Positions 12,093 through 25,500 of a stretch of 64,000 nucleotides of DNA are shown here, piece by piece. Within the stretch, counting starts at the first letter, position 1. Each line of letters starts with the position of its first letter. This stretch comes from Fratercula arctica. Its lineage: Eukaryota > Chordata > Aves > Charadriiformes > Alcidae. The stretch lies in contig CANTUZ010000011.1 in the NCBI GenBank assembly GCA_947846985.1, positions 25,793,089 to 25,857,088 on the forward strand. The letters are read 5' to 3'. Both the position numbers and the translations under genes were made by a program. The notes beneath the pieces are model-generated. The model was not told the origin of the DNA. It saw only the letters and a list, made by a program, of their open reading frames with translations, and did no database searches.

Positions 12093-15000
12093 TGCTTGTC
12101 CCTTTAAATATTTTGATTGCCTATAGCTGTGCAGTTAAGATATCAGTCGAGTACACTTTAATTAGCCCAGAGGAAATCACAGTAGGGATGAAATGAGTTG
12201 GGTTGTTATTCTTCTGTTTTTACTAACAGCAAATAAAAGCATGTAATTAGCTTTTGTAAGGCATTTTCAGGATCTTAAGGTTATCATAACTGTAAACAAT
12301 AGTATATTTATCTAATCTGAGAGTGGCTCTTCAAATATATTTTAGTTCTGAATAGGAAACATTAAAAATTACAATTGGTCTACAAGTTTTTGAAGAATTG
12401 TGTTGGGGTTGAAGTGTGCAGCAGCAGCTTAGCAGCAGTTGCAGAGGAGACTTTTAAAGAAGGTTTTTAAAGCAAGAAATGCATTATTTGCTAATTGGGT
12501 TTATCAATGTCAAAATATATCTTCAGCATAAAGTAAAAATCTTTTGTTTTTATTTATTCCAATTCGTTTATATTAAAATATTGGTTTGAATAATGTGTTA
12601 TGATGTACAATATTACATAATTTATAAACTGTGAAAGACTAAGATTTACCAAAATAATACTCAAAATAAAATTTTAATCACTTCAAAATGGTGCAATTTT
12701 GGTATAGCTGGAACAATTTGCTGAATTCATTTTTTGAGGAACTTTCCCACATATTTTCCACATCATAATCTTCTATACCTATTTCCAACCAGCTTTTTAC
12801 ACTCTGCTCCTGCTAGCTGAATTTTAGATGAACCTTCCAGCCTGGCTTTCCTTTCAGTGATCCTGATGTAAGTCAGGTATTGTTCAATGAAGATACATCA
12901 GCACGGTCAAAGGAAAAAGTCAATCTTATCATCAAATGTACTTTACTGATATTTCATTTATTAGTCATAATAACTTCCTCCTACTGGCTTTATCTGAAAG
13001 GAAAATCCCAAAGCTGTCATCTTCTGAAGAGAGTCTTTTGGGTAGATTTGAAATCAAGAATTGAGGAAGTGGTTTGAAATGGGAATTAAAAAATGAAAGT
13101 GAAAAGCTATAATGAACAACTGCAAATTGGCTTTATCAAACAAATATTGTATGGAGATATTTATACCATTATCATCTCATCAATAACTGACCCCAGCCTG
13201 CAGCCAAGGCAGAGGTGCCAGAGAACAGTGTGTCTTCAGCAGGATTAAATAAAACTTCACAAGAAAGTTGGTTTGCTATTTTCTACGGAAAGCACGGTGC
13301 AAATTAAGTCTCTGAAGGAAAGTTATCACCAACAGGTTCCTTAAAAAGGAATATTGTTCCTTTAATGGAAAAACCCTCAGTGCTTAAAGTATCCATATTA
13401 CAAACCTAATGGGACATGGAGAATGAAGTGCTGGGATCCTGCTGGGTTCACTATAGGTCTTTGTCTTTGCATTTCATCTGAATCCTGCACTGAATTACAC
13501 CCGATGCCAACCTTCTATCTGGGGCACGGCAGGAACCAGCAGCTGTATGTACCAGCAGCTTCGCTTTTGAAAGACCCCAAATTTTCATAACATTTAAAAT
13601 CTTACTATTAATCACCTGCTGTAAAATGAAAAGTTTCCAAAAAACACTCCCTCCTTGGTAAAAGATATATATAAACTATTATCAATTAACTCTCAAGGCT
13701 TATATTAGGAATCACTTTCCTGCTTGTATATGGATACGCAGACACAGGGGTTTCACGTCTCACCTCAGACAGATCCTTTTCATTTATTCATGTATTTTGC
13801 AAGGTAGATAGACAGAATTAACTGGCAGATAAATGCATTCACTATCAATACTACAGATACCAGCCCAGGGGGAATTGAGTTTGTGATCGTTCCTGATCAG
13901 AGGGATTAACACGGAGTACTCCGGACAGGAATATTGCAATTCATATACAGTACACGTCTACCTTGTAAGCATCAGTATCACACACATATGTTCTTCCTTA
14001 GTAACAGTGCAGTGATTTTTAATGATTTTGTGCCACAGAACCAACACATCCATAGCTAAATGAAACGTAATTCCTCATTTTGCTGATTATACATTAAAAC
14101 CTTAATACAGTTTTGACTATTCAAGATTTTAGGTGCTGAATTCCTACACAGGCACCTCTTCTCCATTGAAACTGGTGGGAGTTAGCTAAAAATGGATTCG
14201 GGGATCAGGATCATTCCTGCAGCCTAGCCAAAAATTAGTGGGTGAAAAAAGAATTACCAGCACTGCCATTTGTGCTGTAAAAAACCCCCCAGCATAAATG
14301 ATTTTGGTCACCAGTAGGATGCGGAAAGATTTGACCAACAGAGGAAACAAACTCTCCAATAACTAAAAGGTTGCAGACTGAAAGTGTTACAAGGCAATTG
14401 CCTCTGATGGGACTTGCTGGCCGGGTGACCATTGGCACCAAACCCCACCAAGCCTCCTCTCCCGAGACAGGTTTCCCATCCAGGGACTCCTCCTGCCACC
14501 GATGTATCACTTGGGAAAAAGCCCCTTCGCTTCTTACATACGTCTCCAGCAGTAAATCGTATGCACTTACTGACTGATGAACATCAAATTCTGGAGAGAA
14601 TAACCTAATGAACTTTTCTACAGATCACTCTGACCTTTTCTAAATAAATGCAGTAAAGACTGCATTATTTTTTTGCCTTGGATGAAAAATAACTTATTCG
14701 TCCTGCAGTAATTCCGTGATAGATGACAGCATAAAAACGGACAAGATTTTGAGCTATCTGTAATCATTTTCTTGCAAAACATCACTAAATTCCTGTCCCA
14801 TCAGCATATATTGATAATACCATGGCTGATAACATCTGCAGCCCTGCAGAGCATATGCTGCTGTACAACCCTGATACTACACTCATAAATTTCCTTTCTC
14901 TGCTATGTAAAAAGCTGCAAATATCAGGCTTTTTTTTGGGGGGTTAGTATAGAAAGAAGGGAGAGAGCAGAGTACTGCTGTTATCCGAAATCATGAATGC

Positions 15001-15431
15001 TCCTCAGAGCTTCTGGAAACTCTCACCCCCCAGAGAGGATGAGATAAAGGCATCAGTGCTGAAGGGTATCTCCAAGTTCAGCAGCTGAGAGGCCAAGTGC
15101 TACACAAAGCCAAATTAGCTGCTAGCTCCAGTGAGCTTCTGTGTACGGCAGAGATATTGCACAATGCGAACTGGTATCAATAGGAAATCTATAGGTTTTG
15201 ATTTTTGTCCCTGAGGCAGCTTTCCAATGAAACATTCTGGTTTGTGGCATTTGCTTTATATGCCTGTTAGGAGCAGATCCAGACAAAAAGCTAAACGGAC
15301 ATCAAATATCAATCTCTCCTTGCCAGCCCGAACGCCTATTTCAAGTCAGAATAATGAGAACATTTAGCCCTTTTAAGTTCTGGTTTTACTTTGAGTAAAG
15401 CAACTACATCAACTTAATGTCTTTCTTTATT
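12093..15431. other. AT-rich spacer, no gene seen
   Basis: The 12200-14200 part has almost no open frames. A slightly GC-richer patch at 14235-14580 gives a 91-codon minus frame without a recognisable product. The texture from about 14950 becomes more complex and leads into the possible enhancer at 15432. Confidence 0.55.
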
Positions 15432-15674
15432 CAGTGACACAGAGGTCACTGCTGTGAGATTTATTTGATTTCACAGTTTGGCTAATTAATTTGCTCATTC
15501 TGAGCATACACCATCAGCATTGCTTTTGGAGTAGTACTACCAAAGCAACAGATTAATTTACATGGTACAGTGCATCCGGAATAATTATTACCCCACAGGA
15601 TTGTTATTGCTCAAAATCTGAGGGGAGAGGGAAGTTTCCTACTGTGATAAAAGGGCTCTGTTGTGATTTTATCA
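15432..15674. promoter_or_regulatory. Possible enhancer: inverted receptor-like and paired GATA sites
   Basis: CAGTGAC (15432-15438) and GTCACTG (15445-15451) are inverted with 6 bp between them, and the right half includes AGGTCA. Further on, TGATAAAA (15645-15652) and TTTTATCA (15667-15674) form a perfect inverted pair of GATA-type sites with 14 bp between. Between them lie TAATTAATTTG and GATTAATTTAC homeodomain-type words. The segment 14950-15930 has few simple repeats and a mixed, element-like texture. Function is inferred only from motif clustering. Confidence 0.22.
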
Positions 15675-16111
15675 GCTGAAAACAACTACGTGGACTAAAT
15701 TACAAAAGAAGCTTCATGCGAGTGTTCAGCAGCACATATTCCAGAAGTCCATAAAACTGTTACAATACCAAATTTGTTTTTCTGATTCAATTCTTACCAA
15801 ATTATGTTGACAGGCTAAAAATTCTCAAACCACTCCCTGCCCTCCAACAATATTAACAGCCACTTCACCAATCAACGCCGATTAGTACAGCAGCATTTGT
15901 TTTACTGCTGAAGAGCGTTGCTGACCCCCTGGTTTGGAAAGATGTGCTTGAAAACTGGCAGGAGCACAGGCACAGATTTAGGGAGACAGTAAAGTGTGAT
16001 TTAAAGCATCTTGCATCAACACCGTTAAGTAGTTTAAGTTATGGAGAATTGATTGGCTAAGAAGGGAGCAGGTGTGTTGGTTTTTTTGTTTGGTTGTTTT
16101 GTTCCCCGCCG

Positions 16112-16132
16112 CCCCCCCCCCCCCCCCCCCCC
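16112..16132. repeat. Poly(C) tract, 21 C in a row
   Basis: There are 21 uninterrupted C residues. GTTCCCCGCCG lies immediately before and GGCCCC immediately after. A T/G-rich stretch (16079-16103) precedes it. Long C/G homopolymers are rare in AT-rich vertebrate DNA. The minus strand is a continuous G-run able to form G-quadruplexes, and the plus strand could form an i-motif. Tract length is prone to sequencing and assembly error. Proline- and glycine-rich ORFs here (16034-16274) are products of the tract and were not annotated. Confidence 0.97.
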
Positions 16133-18706
16133 GGCCCCACGAGCTGATCTAAATTCTCTGGTTCCAGTTCTTGGGTCTTTGATTTGCTGGAAGCCCTTTG
16201 CTTTGACCGACTTATTAGCTCTTTTCACTGCACTGTGTGAAGCAATCATCCTTGACTTCTCTTTGGACCTCTAATTCCTAGACATCTTTCCTGTTTCTCT
16301 AACTTGCTGCTTGTTCAGTGAAAAATCAGAAAAACTGGATGGATCATATGGAATAATTATTTTCCAGAATTCCTGGAAATTTATAATCTGTGTTGTATTG
16401 CAGTGATATTAGCTGTAGGTGCTTACTCTTCCTACCAGCTGAGAATAGCTGGTGAGATTTTTACGTTAAAGGTCAGAACAGTATACCACTTCTCTTCACC
16501 ACCATTTTCAGTATTACAGTGGTGGTATCTATGGCACACATGAAAACCAGGGAATGTCCAGAGACTGTGGAGGTAGATCCCAAAGGAAAAGAGTTTAAAG
16601 ATGGGAGATCAGGTGATCCCACTAACACAAGAAAAAAAGCGAGCAAGTCTTAAAAGTCTCTGGAGTCCCCTGATGAAGACTTAAGCAGTTGACAAGTGAG
16701 ATGAAGAAAAAGGTAACAAGTCAATGATTACACTTTCCTAATTAGCCTTGGGAAGAATTTGAGTAGCTGTCATCTAGTCAAGTGAGCTAAGAACAGGTTA
16801 AGACCATTAAGTTTTAACAGGTAATTGGCAGACCAGATAGCATGTAATTTGCAACCAATTTGAAAGTGCTCAGATTAGCACAATACTCTACACTACTTCC
16901 GATTTCCCTGGGCAACACAGTAACATCGTACTGACCCAAGCATACCCTATATTCACCCTTTCATCCCAATCCTAGCTTCACAGAAGCAACAATAAGTATC
17001 TTTATAGTAGAAAATAATAAGTTGATGGACATTCCTAGTCCTGCAGGTCTATAAATGCAAGCAATTTACTAGAAGTAGTTTTTCAAGTGTAAGGTGTTCA
17101 AACCACTAATGGTAGGAGAGTTTTTTTGTGATGTTCTTATGACAAAAGTCTCCTTTAGTGTGCTACGGGAGTCCACAATTGCTCCATCTCACAGAAGGGC
17201 GATGTCCTGAGCTGTGAAAGCCTGCAACAAGCAAGAAGCAACCAGACAAGCATTTCTATGCCAATGCTCCTTATCTGCAAGGATGTAAATAACAGCATTG
17301 GATGGCTTTTAGGGATTACAGTAAGTACTGATGTCCTGCAGCTTCCATAAAAGAAGTTGCTGCTGTGTTGACCATATGTAGTTCAGAGAGGTGGCATGGG
17401 TGACAAGAGCCTTTGATAACACAAGCTGAGAAAGAGTTCATCTCCTTCTCTTCCTCATTTTGGCAAAGTCACTGAATAGCAGTATAAAATAAACATATAA
17501 CATCCTGTAAAAAAAAAAGGCATATTTGATATCAGGCTCTTTATTAAATATGTTGACCTTCTAGTAGTAGCAGTAGAAACAGTCATTTCCTGATCTTTGG
17601 AGTTTATGTCTCTGTCTGCACCTCAGGCTCAAGGAAGAGGTTATTTGCAAGTGTAATTTGTCCTATTTTGACCCCATTCTTAAGGTCAGAAATAATACTA
17701 TACATTTACTTTAGGGGATTTTGAACTCCACTTTACTATGGCAATTTAATACTGCCACAGAGAAATCAACCAATCACTGCACATGAGAAAAAACACAGCA
17801 TTGACCCCATTTAAAATGAACTGGTCAATTGAATTGAAACATTTGAAGCTTAAGAATACTGAAATTTATTAACACTATTTAGATGCCATAATGCTGTCTG
17901 CATATAATGCAGACCCTGCAAATAGAAAAAGAAAAAAAGCATTTACTTCACATGAAATATGTACTAATCCTTTCAATCAAGCCTTCTCTATAGTTTCCAG
18001 GAATCTTGAAAGCTTAAGTACAACTGGAAAAAAATAAATCTCTGTTCTTAGTTGCAAATGCACAAGAAGATGCCCAATGTCAATAGCTTAAAACCGTGGC
18101 CCACAGTGAAAGGTGAAATACTTGGATTAATCAAAGTCTGTAGCTCAGTGGATTTGCTTTTAAAAAAGAAAAAAAGGAAGAAGGGAGAGTTCTCTAGTGC
18201 CATCTCTTTACCCAAGCTGCTTCAGCAGAAACCGCAGCAGAAAATAAGCAAAATTCATCATCACATCCATTACTCGCTCCCTCTTCCATATTATACCTGA
18301 ACCTTAAACACCTTCCTCAAGTCTTCACTCTCCAGCAAGGCCATATCCAGCACAGACACCATCTCCCAGACTCCAGGAATTGTGGTACATGAAACATTCA
18401 CAAAACTCTGTCTACCATACATTTCACATGCTTCCCAGGTCAAACACCACCTCCTACCCCCACTCCTTTCACCCAGATGGCCAAGAGAGCAAATGCACTT
18501 GCCTTAAATAGATACCGAGGGATTCAGCCCACAGGTTCAGAGTGATTTGATGAAACTGGGGGGAAATCAAAATCACCTGCGTAACTCTGGATTTCTACCA
18601 CTGAGATGAAAGTAAAATGTATAATGTGGTAACTGAGAGTATAGGTAATTATAGCCACATGAAGTTAAATGGCAGGCTATTGCCTGAAGGACTGAAAATG
18701 TCTGAG

Positions 18707-18838
18707 ATACATACATATATACACACAGGTATATTTATCTAGATACGTACATACATCTATATGTATACTGTATTATATATGTATACATATAAACATATAT
18801 ATGTAACAACTATATGTATATGTGTTTACATAATATGA
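18707..18838. repeat. Imperfect (TA)n/(CA)n/(TACA)n microsatellite
   Basis: About 130 bp are dominated by alternating pyrimidine-purine steps: ATACATACATATATACACAC, then TACGTACATACATCTATATG, then TATA-rich sequence. A perfect palindrome, ATATGTATACATAT, sits at 18777-18790. The interruptions indicate an old microsatellite. It is likely to be easily melted or to form cruciforms. Confidence 0.9.
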
Positions 18839-20094
18839 TCTTTTCCCAGCAGCTTAGCTTTACAGTGGAAGTAAAATGAGGAGTTGTTCCTTCTGATCAT
18901 TTGATTAACTCATTGCTTACAAATACCTCCCGTCCACTTTGCTAACGGTCATCCATGAGACTTAATGCTGATTCTAAGGCTTGTCCTGTTCTTCATGGTT
19001 CTTTGCTTTCAAGTAACACGTTAACCATAGACATTTAAAATCCCTGAATGTTAGATATAAATACCATATGGTAGCTGCACGAGCCTGATTGAAAATGCAT
19101 TATCTGGTAATGGTACACGGAGCCTATTTCGCATCTCTCGCATTCTCAGTCTTTCATTCCAGACCAGATCAGACCAAAAGCTGTGACCACTGAATGTAGA
19201 ACTAATAAACTGTGTAGAATGAGCTGTGATATTGATCCACTGCCTGGAGGATAGGTCCCACTACCACAAATGACATTTATAGGCTGTTGCATACAATACC
19301 TTGAGAAGACAAGCTAGGACCCTGGCTGCGATTACGGTGGGGCTGAATGGCTGGGGCAGAATTGTTTAAAGCACGATACACTGCTTTGCAACAGTAAGTT
19401 CGGTGCTCAGCGCTGTTGCTTCTGTTTACCCACTGTGTAACTGCCTGCAAGAATTTTTCTTTTGGCCCCAAAAAGCTGTCTTTGGCTGCAGGTGAAGCAA
19501 TGAAGATTATAATGCCCTCACCTAAGCACCTCCACGGGTGTGAGATATGGCGCTGGTGCCAAAGAACCACTGGTCAGTTCAAAGTTAACAGGCAGCTGGA
19601 AGAGCAGCATAAATTCAGTTTTAAGAAGAGTCTGCATGTGATAGCGACCTTTGAACTACGAAGGACTGGAAAGGCTGCCACGGTTAATTTGGCACTTAGC
19701 TTCATGGTTGGCAGATTGTGGCAATATCAAACAAGACTGCCTACTAACAATTCATGGTGTGCAGAGTGCAGATGATGTTAGAGAAGATGCATCTCCTGCT
19801 CTCTTGTGCAAGTTCCTTGGTTTAGTGACCTACTTCATTCCAACAGTTATTTCTATTGAGCAACAGAATTTAAATTTTCTCTTCGAAGTGACAATCAATA
19901 TAAATATACCATGGTTATCAGACTGCTTATGCACTTACCATAAAAATACATGGGAATGAAACTGTACACTGAGCATTGCATGAACTGCGTACAAAGCACT
20001 ATGCCTTATTTTTATTTGTTTGGTCTATTCAAAGTGTGGAAGAATATGAACTGAGTGCCTAATTAAAATGAAGTGTAACTCATAACAGTTTATT

Positions 20095-20108
20095 TGCACT
20101 GCAGTGCA
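20095..20108. repeat. 14-bp perfect palindrome
   Basis: TGCACTGCAGTGCA is fully self-complementary. It is preceded by TTTATT and followed by TTTGCAAT. No function can be assigned. Confidence 0.9.
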
Positions 20109-22329
20109 TTTGCAATATTATTCATTACATTGCATTCAGTACCTTACCATTTAGTTATACTACACTAGAACTGCCACTTAAAAAGAAGTGTAACATGTTC
20201 TTCCTTTTATTTGTGTCCAGAGTCTTAACCATCTGCTTTATGGGGCTTCATCAGTTTACACATCATGCTACTAACTGCAATGAAGCTCTAATTGAACACG
20301 TGATTTAACTAATAAAAAGGATCTGTATTTTTTAGCAGTGGGCAAAACTGATATGATTTACTTCTGACAACGTTTCTGTATGTAAAGTTGTGCTGGTTTT
20401 ACTTCTTAATGAGTCCAAAATCAGGAAATAAAATGGTAGTGTAAACTTCGTTCAGCCTGAAATTGATCTTGCAGAGCTTTAGACCGGGGTGATTTCGACA
20501 GGAGATGGAATTGCAGACTCAACGGGATGTTTAAGTGTGTATATATATCACATTTGCAGTATTCAAACCATCTCCTTACTGTAGAGTACTTGGTTTTAGC
20601 TAAGAAAATTCTCATTCATCATGTCATACATCAATCCAGTAACTGAGAAATTGGAGAGGAGTGATATCTAAGTACAGACAAAATGATTCTGCCCTTGAGG
20701 AGGACGTGTTCCCTCTGGTTCAATTTTGGAGGTGCAGAGTTTGTACCCATAAGATGATCCAAGGAAACAAAGCTAATATACAGTATTTATAAGGCACTTT
20801 TTGTCATTGTTTGAAGACAGAAGCTAATGCCTCAAGCCTGAGCCCAAATGCTCAAAGAACTCAGGGAGCAAATGTGCATCAATAAAAGCAAAGTTACCAT
20901 AAAAAGTAATGTGTCCCTTGCAAAAATTCACATGTAGCTATGTTTATATGTGAATTACTGAAAATCAGTGAGAAACATGACCTAAACAGATAAAATTTTG
21001 CTGTGTACCTTCTTCATGTTTCAGGAGGATGTAAGGCTGGGATAAACTTCATTTTCAGTTGTATTTCAAGGATTCTTGATATAATATAAATAATATAGTG
21101 CATAATATAAATAATCAGTCTATTTAGTGAAATACGGATGATGCAGTTCTATGTAAATGAAAATTTCTACCCAGGCAAACTACAGAACATTTTAATTGGC
21201 CACGCAGTGTGTACCGATGTTCCACGGAGCATGAGCAAACAGACAAAGCACGGGATATCGTATTTCTGCTGTTACAACACCAGCACAAGTCTGGGTTGGT
21301 CACACTGCAGTTCAGGGGTTAGCATAGCCCACCACACTGGCACCGGCACCAGGAAAGTGGCCAGGTTTTCACATTATCTACTCCATGCTGCAGTAGAGTA
21401 TACTCTGTTTAAAGGTGACCTCATAACACGTTGCATATGTGTGGCAGGTACTGTGTTGTGCCCAGGACATGGAACAGCTATTTGAAGTTGCTCTGTGATT
21501 TTAGGTGATGATAACTGGTTTCCAGTGCAGCTCAACATGCGCAAATGATGCGAAAGGAGCAGAAATGCAGAGTCCCACAGTTTGCAGGAGCATCCAGCGA
21601 CCATGAAAAGAGTGATAGGGCAAACACATAGGAAAACTCTCCGGAATGGTATTTACACACGGGCCAAAGCAAGACTTCCCACGGTGACTGCATGCAGCTG
21701 AGGGTACGTGTCTTGTGATTTCCTCATCCCTTTAGTATTGAGGGATCGCTTCAAGTTATTCCTGGATTTGATAGGAGAACTTCAGAGTTTGGGTGGGAAG
21801 ATGACCCTTAAATTGACACATAGGTATAAAAACAAAAGGAACACCCTCCCCTCCAACAGCTTCTCATGAAATATGAGGCTGGCTAAAATAAAACGATGAC
21901 TTTCTGGACTTTAATATGCTGCTGCTGTCCCTATTTTAGCCATATTTTAACTGTATTTAGCCTGTCCCCCCTATTTTAGCGATAAAAGTAACACTCAATC
22001 TTTCCTTATGGAAGGAGCAGACCACTTGGCTCTTTATATAAAACTCTGAAATCCCTGCTATGACAAAACGTTTTGGAAATCAGCGGTTGTTTTGCAAGCA
22101 TAGAACTGGGTAAGGACTTAAAGATTTGGATTACTAATTAGAGAGAAACGCCAACTATTGTACTTTTTTGTAGATAGATTTGTGGGAAGGAAGATTATCC
22201 CCTCCACATTCAGTTTGTAACGAGGTTGTCTCTCTGTGTGCACATGCAAAACCTTTGGTCTTGGATCACAACTTCTCTCAGGAATCAATATGACATTTCA
22301 GACACAGGCAGCCCCTCCCTACTTGACAA

Positions 22330-22500
22330 AGCCCCTTCTATCTATCTTTTTAATAATATTTCTAGCCATTCTTCAATTTGTAGTACAAACCAAAGGCAAA
22401 TGACACCCATCATCTGCAATCAGCTAATTAAAGCCATCATCTTCACCGCCTGATTGGCGCGCAGACAGCTAGCCTTTGTTCAGCCCAAAGGATTGATTTT
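22330..22500. promoter_or_regulatory. Possible conserved non-coding element with homeodomain-type sites
   Basis: The block contains AATCAGCTAATTAAAGCC, the CCAAT-box inverse GATTGGCG at 22453-22460, CAGCTAGCC and TTTGTTCAGCCCAAAGG. It has no low-complexity filler and frames stay open on the plus strand through 22226-22687 (75 and 77 codons in different phases). That texture is typical of vertebrate conserved non-coding elements, but conservation cannot be tested here. Confidence 0.22.
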
Positions 22501-25500
22501 TCTTCTAATTGCATCTGGTTATGACAAACTACTGAATCCAAAATTTAAACCAGCACTCTCTCAAACCGATGTGAAAAGACAGCAAATCTGCATATTCTTT
22601 GAAGAAGAACTCCATCAGAGAAAAGAAAATAACAAGAATGTGCAAAGAGTGCACAGTGCCCATACTGGCATGGTGAAGATGTTCTAGAAAGGTTGGGGTT
22701 TATAGGGTTTAACGTAATCAGATGTTAATTTTTAAAAATACATTGTTTACTACGTAAACACAAGGTGGTATCCAGAATGTCTCTGACAAGCATTTCTATA
22801 TTGAATTTTTACAGCAGCACAGAAAATCAGAGAATTTTCCTCAAGTTAAATGCATGTTGTAAAGGAAATGATGTGCTACCTCGTTCACTAAACATCAAAC
22901 ACCAGTATTTGAGTTCCACATCAGAGGTTGCATAAGCAGTGTGCAAAAACTGGGTCAAAATATTTGCTTAAAAATATTGCATATCTAAATAGGAAGGGGA
23001 ATTGTTAATCCATGAACAGGGTAGATCGCTCTGTTGCAGCTGATTACATTTTCCTAATTGTTTTCTAATTCTTTCCATCAGTACTAAGCATAAACTTTGG
23101 GCTTAAATAATTCTATTTTAACACATCGGGCTAGTAAGTTCAGGATATTTATTTAGTTTTTGAAATCACATGTAAAAATTAGAAAAATCAAAGAAGTGCA
23201 GTCAAATTTTGGATATATTGTGATTGGTCACATGTGTTTCTTTATTCCTTTAACCGAGCCCAGCCCATGCACTTCACAGCTTCTGGGGAAACCTGCTAGG
23301 GAAATTTATGCTTCTCAGGTTTTCGTATCCCAATCCACTTTTTCACAAAAGTTTTTTACCTAAAACTCTTAAGTGTACAGAGAGAAAATGCTGTTGTAAA
23401 CATGACCCAGATATCCACTTCAAGTCTGGTAGTGATCAAAATTATCATACAGTTTTTGCAATCTGATTTCCAAAGTTCTGCTTGTAATAGCTTCCTCTGT
23501 ATTTGTTTCCTTTAAATATATCTTCTTAGAATACTTATGGATACTGTTCTCCTTCTGCAGAGTCCTTGCCCTTGTAAAATAAGCAGCCAGCGTACCTTAG
23601 GATATACCTCGGTATAAATTATTTATTGAAAGCATGAAGTATTGAAGAATATTGTCTTAAACTTTATTCTCTGACAATATAAAGAGGAAAAGAAAACATC
23701 ATCTAATTAAAATGTAGGCTTTAAATGAAATTGAAAAAATTTGGTTTCCCTGACTTATGGTATTCCAACCTTTGACAGGACCTTTTTTTTAATAAAAGGG
23801 AAGTAGTACATTTTCTAGGAAAAAAAAACAACCGGGATGACTTATCCCTGAAGTAAATATCCTGCCTGTGAAACATAAATAACAAGACTAATGGAAGAGG
23901 AATATAGATAAACCAGATTAACAAAAAAGATGAAAGCATAAGAAGCATGAGTGCGCTGTGAAAACTCTCCTGGGTACCAAGAAAATCTTGTCAGAGTGTG
24001 CACCGGGAGAAAAGAAATAAAACATTATAGATCAAACAAAAAGATCCTGAAAACTGGGTAATAATTTCAGGTATTTATGTGTACTAACTAGGTAGCTACA
24101 TATGTAAAAAGGACTGGCAGTAAAGAAAATGCTAACAACAAAATAAGGCAAAATGATAAAAAACTAGAAACAAAATGCCATTTTGCGTGAAGATTTTGGT
24201 ACCAGGTGTTCCTACAAAATTCAAATACCTTTATCCGAATTTTACATCATGTCGTGTTCCACTAATATTTCTAGAATCTTGGACATTGGGTGAATCTCTG
24301 GTGTGTTGAGTGCCAGCACAGGAACCCTCCATGCAACTGGTGGGACTTAACTGGGACTGGACGGCAGGGTGGTGTCTACTGGTGGGAGCAGCCCATGTGC
24401 TGCAGAAAAGGTGTTGCCCCACATAAGCCAATATTGCAGGAAAAGATCGTTTCAGTTCTTATTTCTGGGGCAGAATATTACAGCAGCAGCTTCTCAGTGT
24501 TTAGAGGTGCTGGGTAGAGCAGCTATATTCTTTCCCCTGTTGGCTGCAAATCCAGTGCGTGAACACCAGGATTTGCTCTGGACCAGTTTAGGGCAGGAGA
24601 TGCACAGGGAGAGCGCTGCATACGGACAGGCAGATGTTGGGATCTGGTGGCCAGTGGGTGGTACTTTTACTCAATGTGGAGGATAAAGACTAGGAGGGAA
24701 GCCAACAACTCATCCAAAATGAGTTCCAACTCATTTAGCTTTCCAACTTCAGAAAGATAAAATGAAGGGAAAAGCCCTGAATTGTGAATTTTTTAGGTCT
24801 TTAAAGATCCTCCACAGTGGTGGCACCCTGCAGATGAAAGCTGCAGGCCATGCCCTGCAGAGGAGGACATGTGGTATGTCCATACGTGGCCAAAACTAAA
24901 CTTTCTCTTTCTGCACTAATGAAGTGTTCAACAAATAAGTATAAAAACCCAACAAAGGTCTCTTTTAGCCTGGTGACAGACCAAAGCACCCCTTCCTATC
25001 AGCACACAACCCAATCGATACCAAAGGATGCCTTCCTCAGGCTCTTTGGCAGGAGCGCTGCCTACAGACAGCGTGACTTGAATCTCTGAAAGCTCTGAGC
25101 GAGCCACCACACTGTGTCCCCGGCTGCCCCGACCGGCCGAGGAGGGAAACTTCACCCACTGCTCAAGTGTGGGAGGTCTCAGCCCCTCACTGTGGCCCTG
25201 CAGGGTTGGTGGTGTCCTCCTCACAGCAAGCTGAGATCCTTCTCAGCAGCTCCAAAGCAGCTGTCCAGGCTTGACTTTTAAGTTAATTTGATTATAGCAT
25301 GTTTAATTATAGTGTATACTAATAGTATTGGTTTCCTTAGACAAAATATACCTTCTAGGGCACTTGGCAGCACCGGCGGCACCACCTGCCTCCCACATCT
25401 CCTAAAAGCCACTTGATTTTACAGTCCACCTCCCATGAGGTCACATCAGCTGGAGGAAGGAAAACTTCTGCATCTACAACTCCATCCACCCCCCGTAAAA

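Larger units (their letters stand above)
15675..22225. other. Spacer with poly(C) and microsatellite, no gene seen
   Basis: Apart from the C21 run and the TA/CA microsatellite, nothing specific is seen. A 119-codon plus frame at 19416-19775, with a 97-codon minus frame opposite it, lies in a mildly GC-richer patch and has no recognisable domain. A 115-codon plus frame at 21138-21485 is likewise unrecognised. An imperfect AATATAAATAAT duplication lies near 21082-21118. Confidence 0.55.

Noticed and set aside
16034..16274. Proline-rich (plus) and glycine-rich (minus) frames
   Set aside because: Both are direct translations of the C21 homopolymer.
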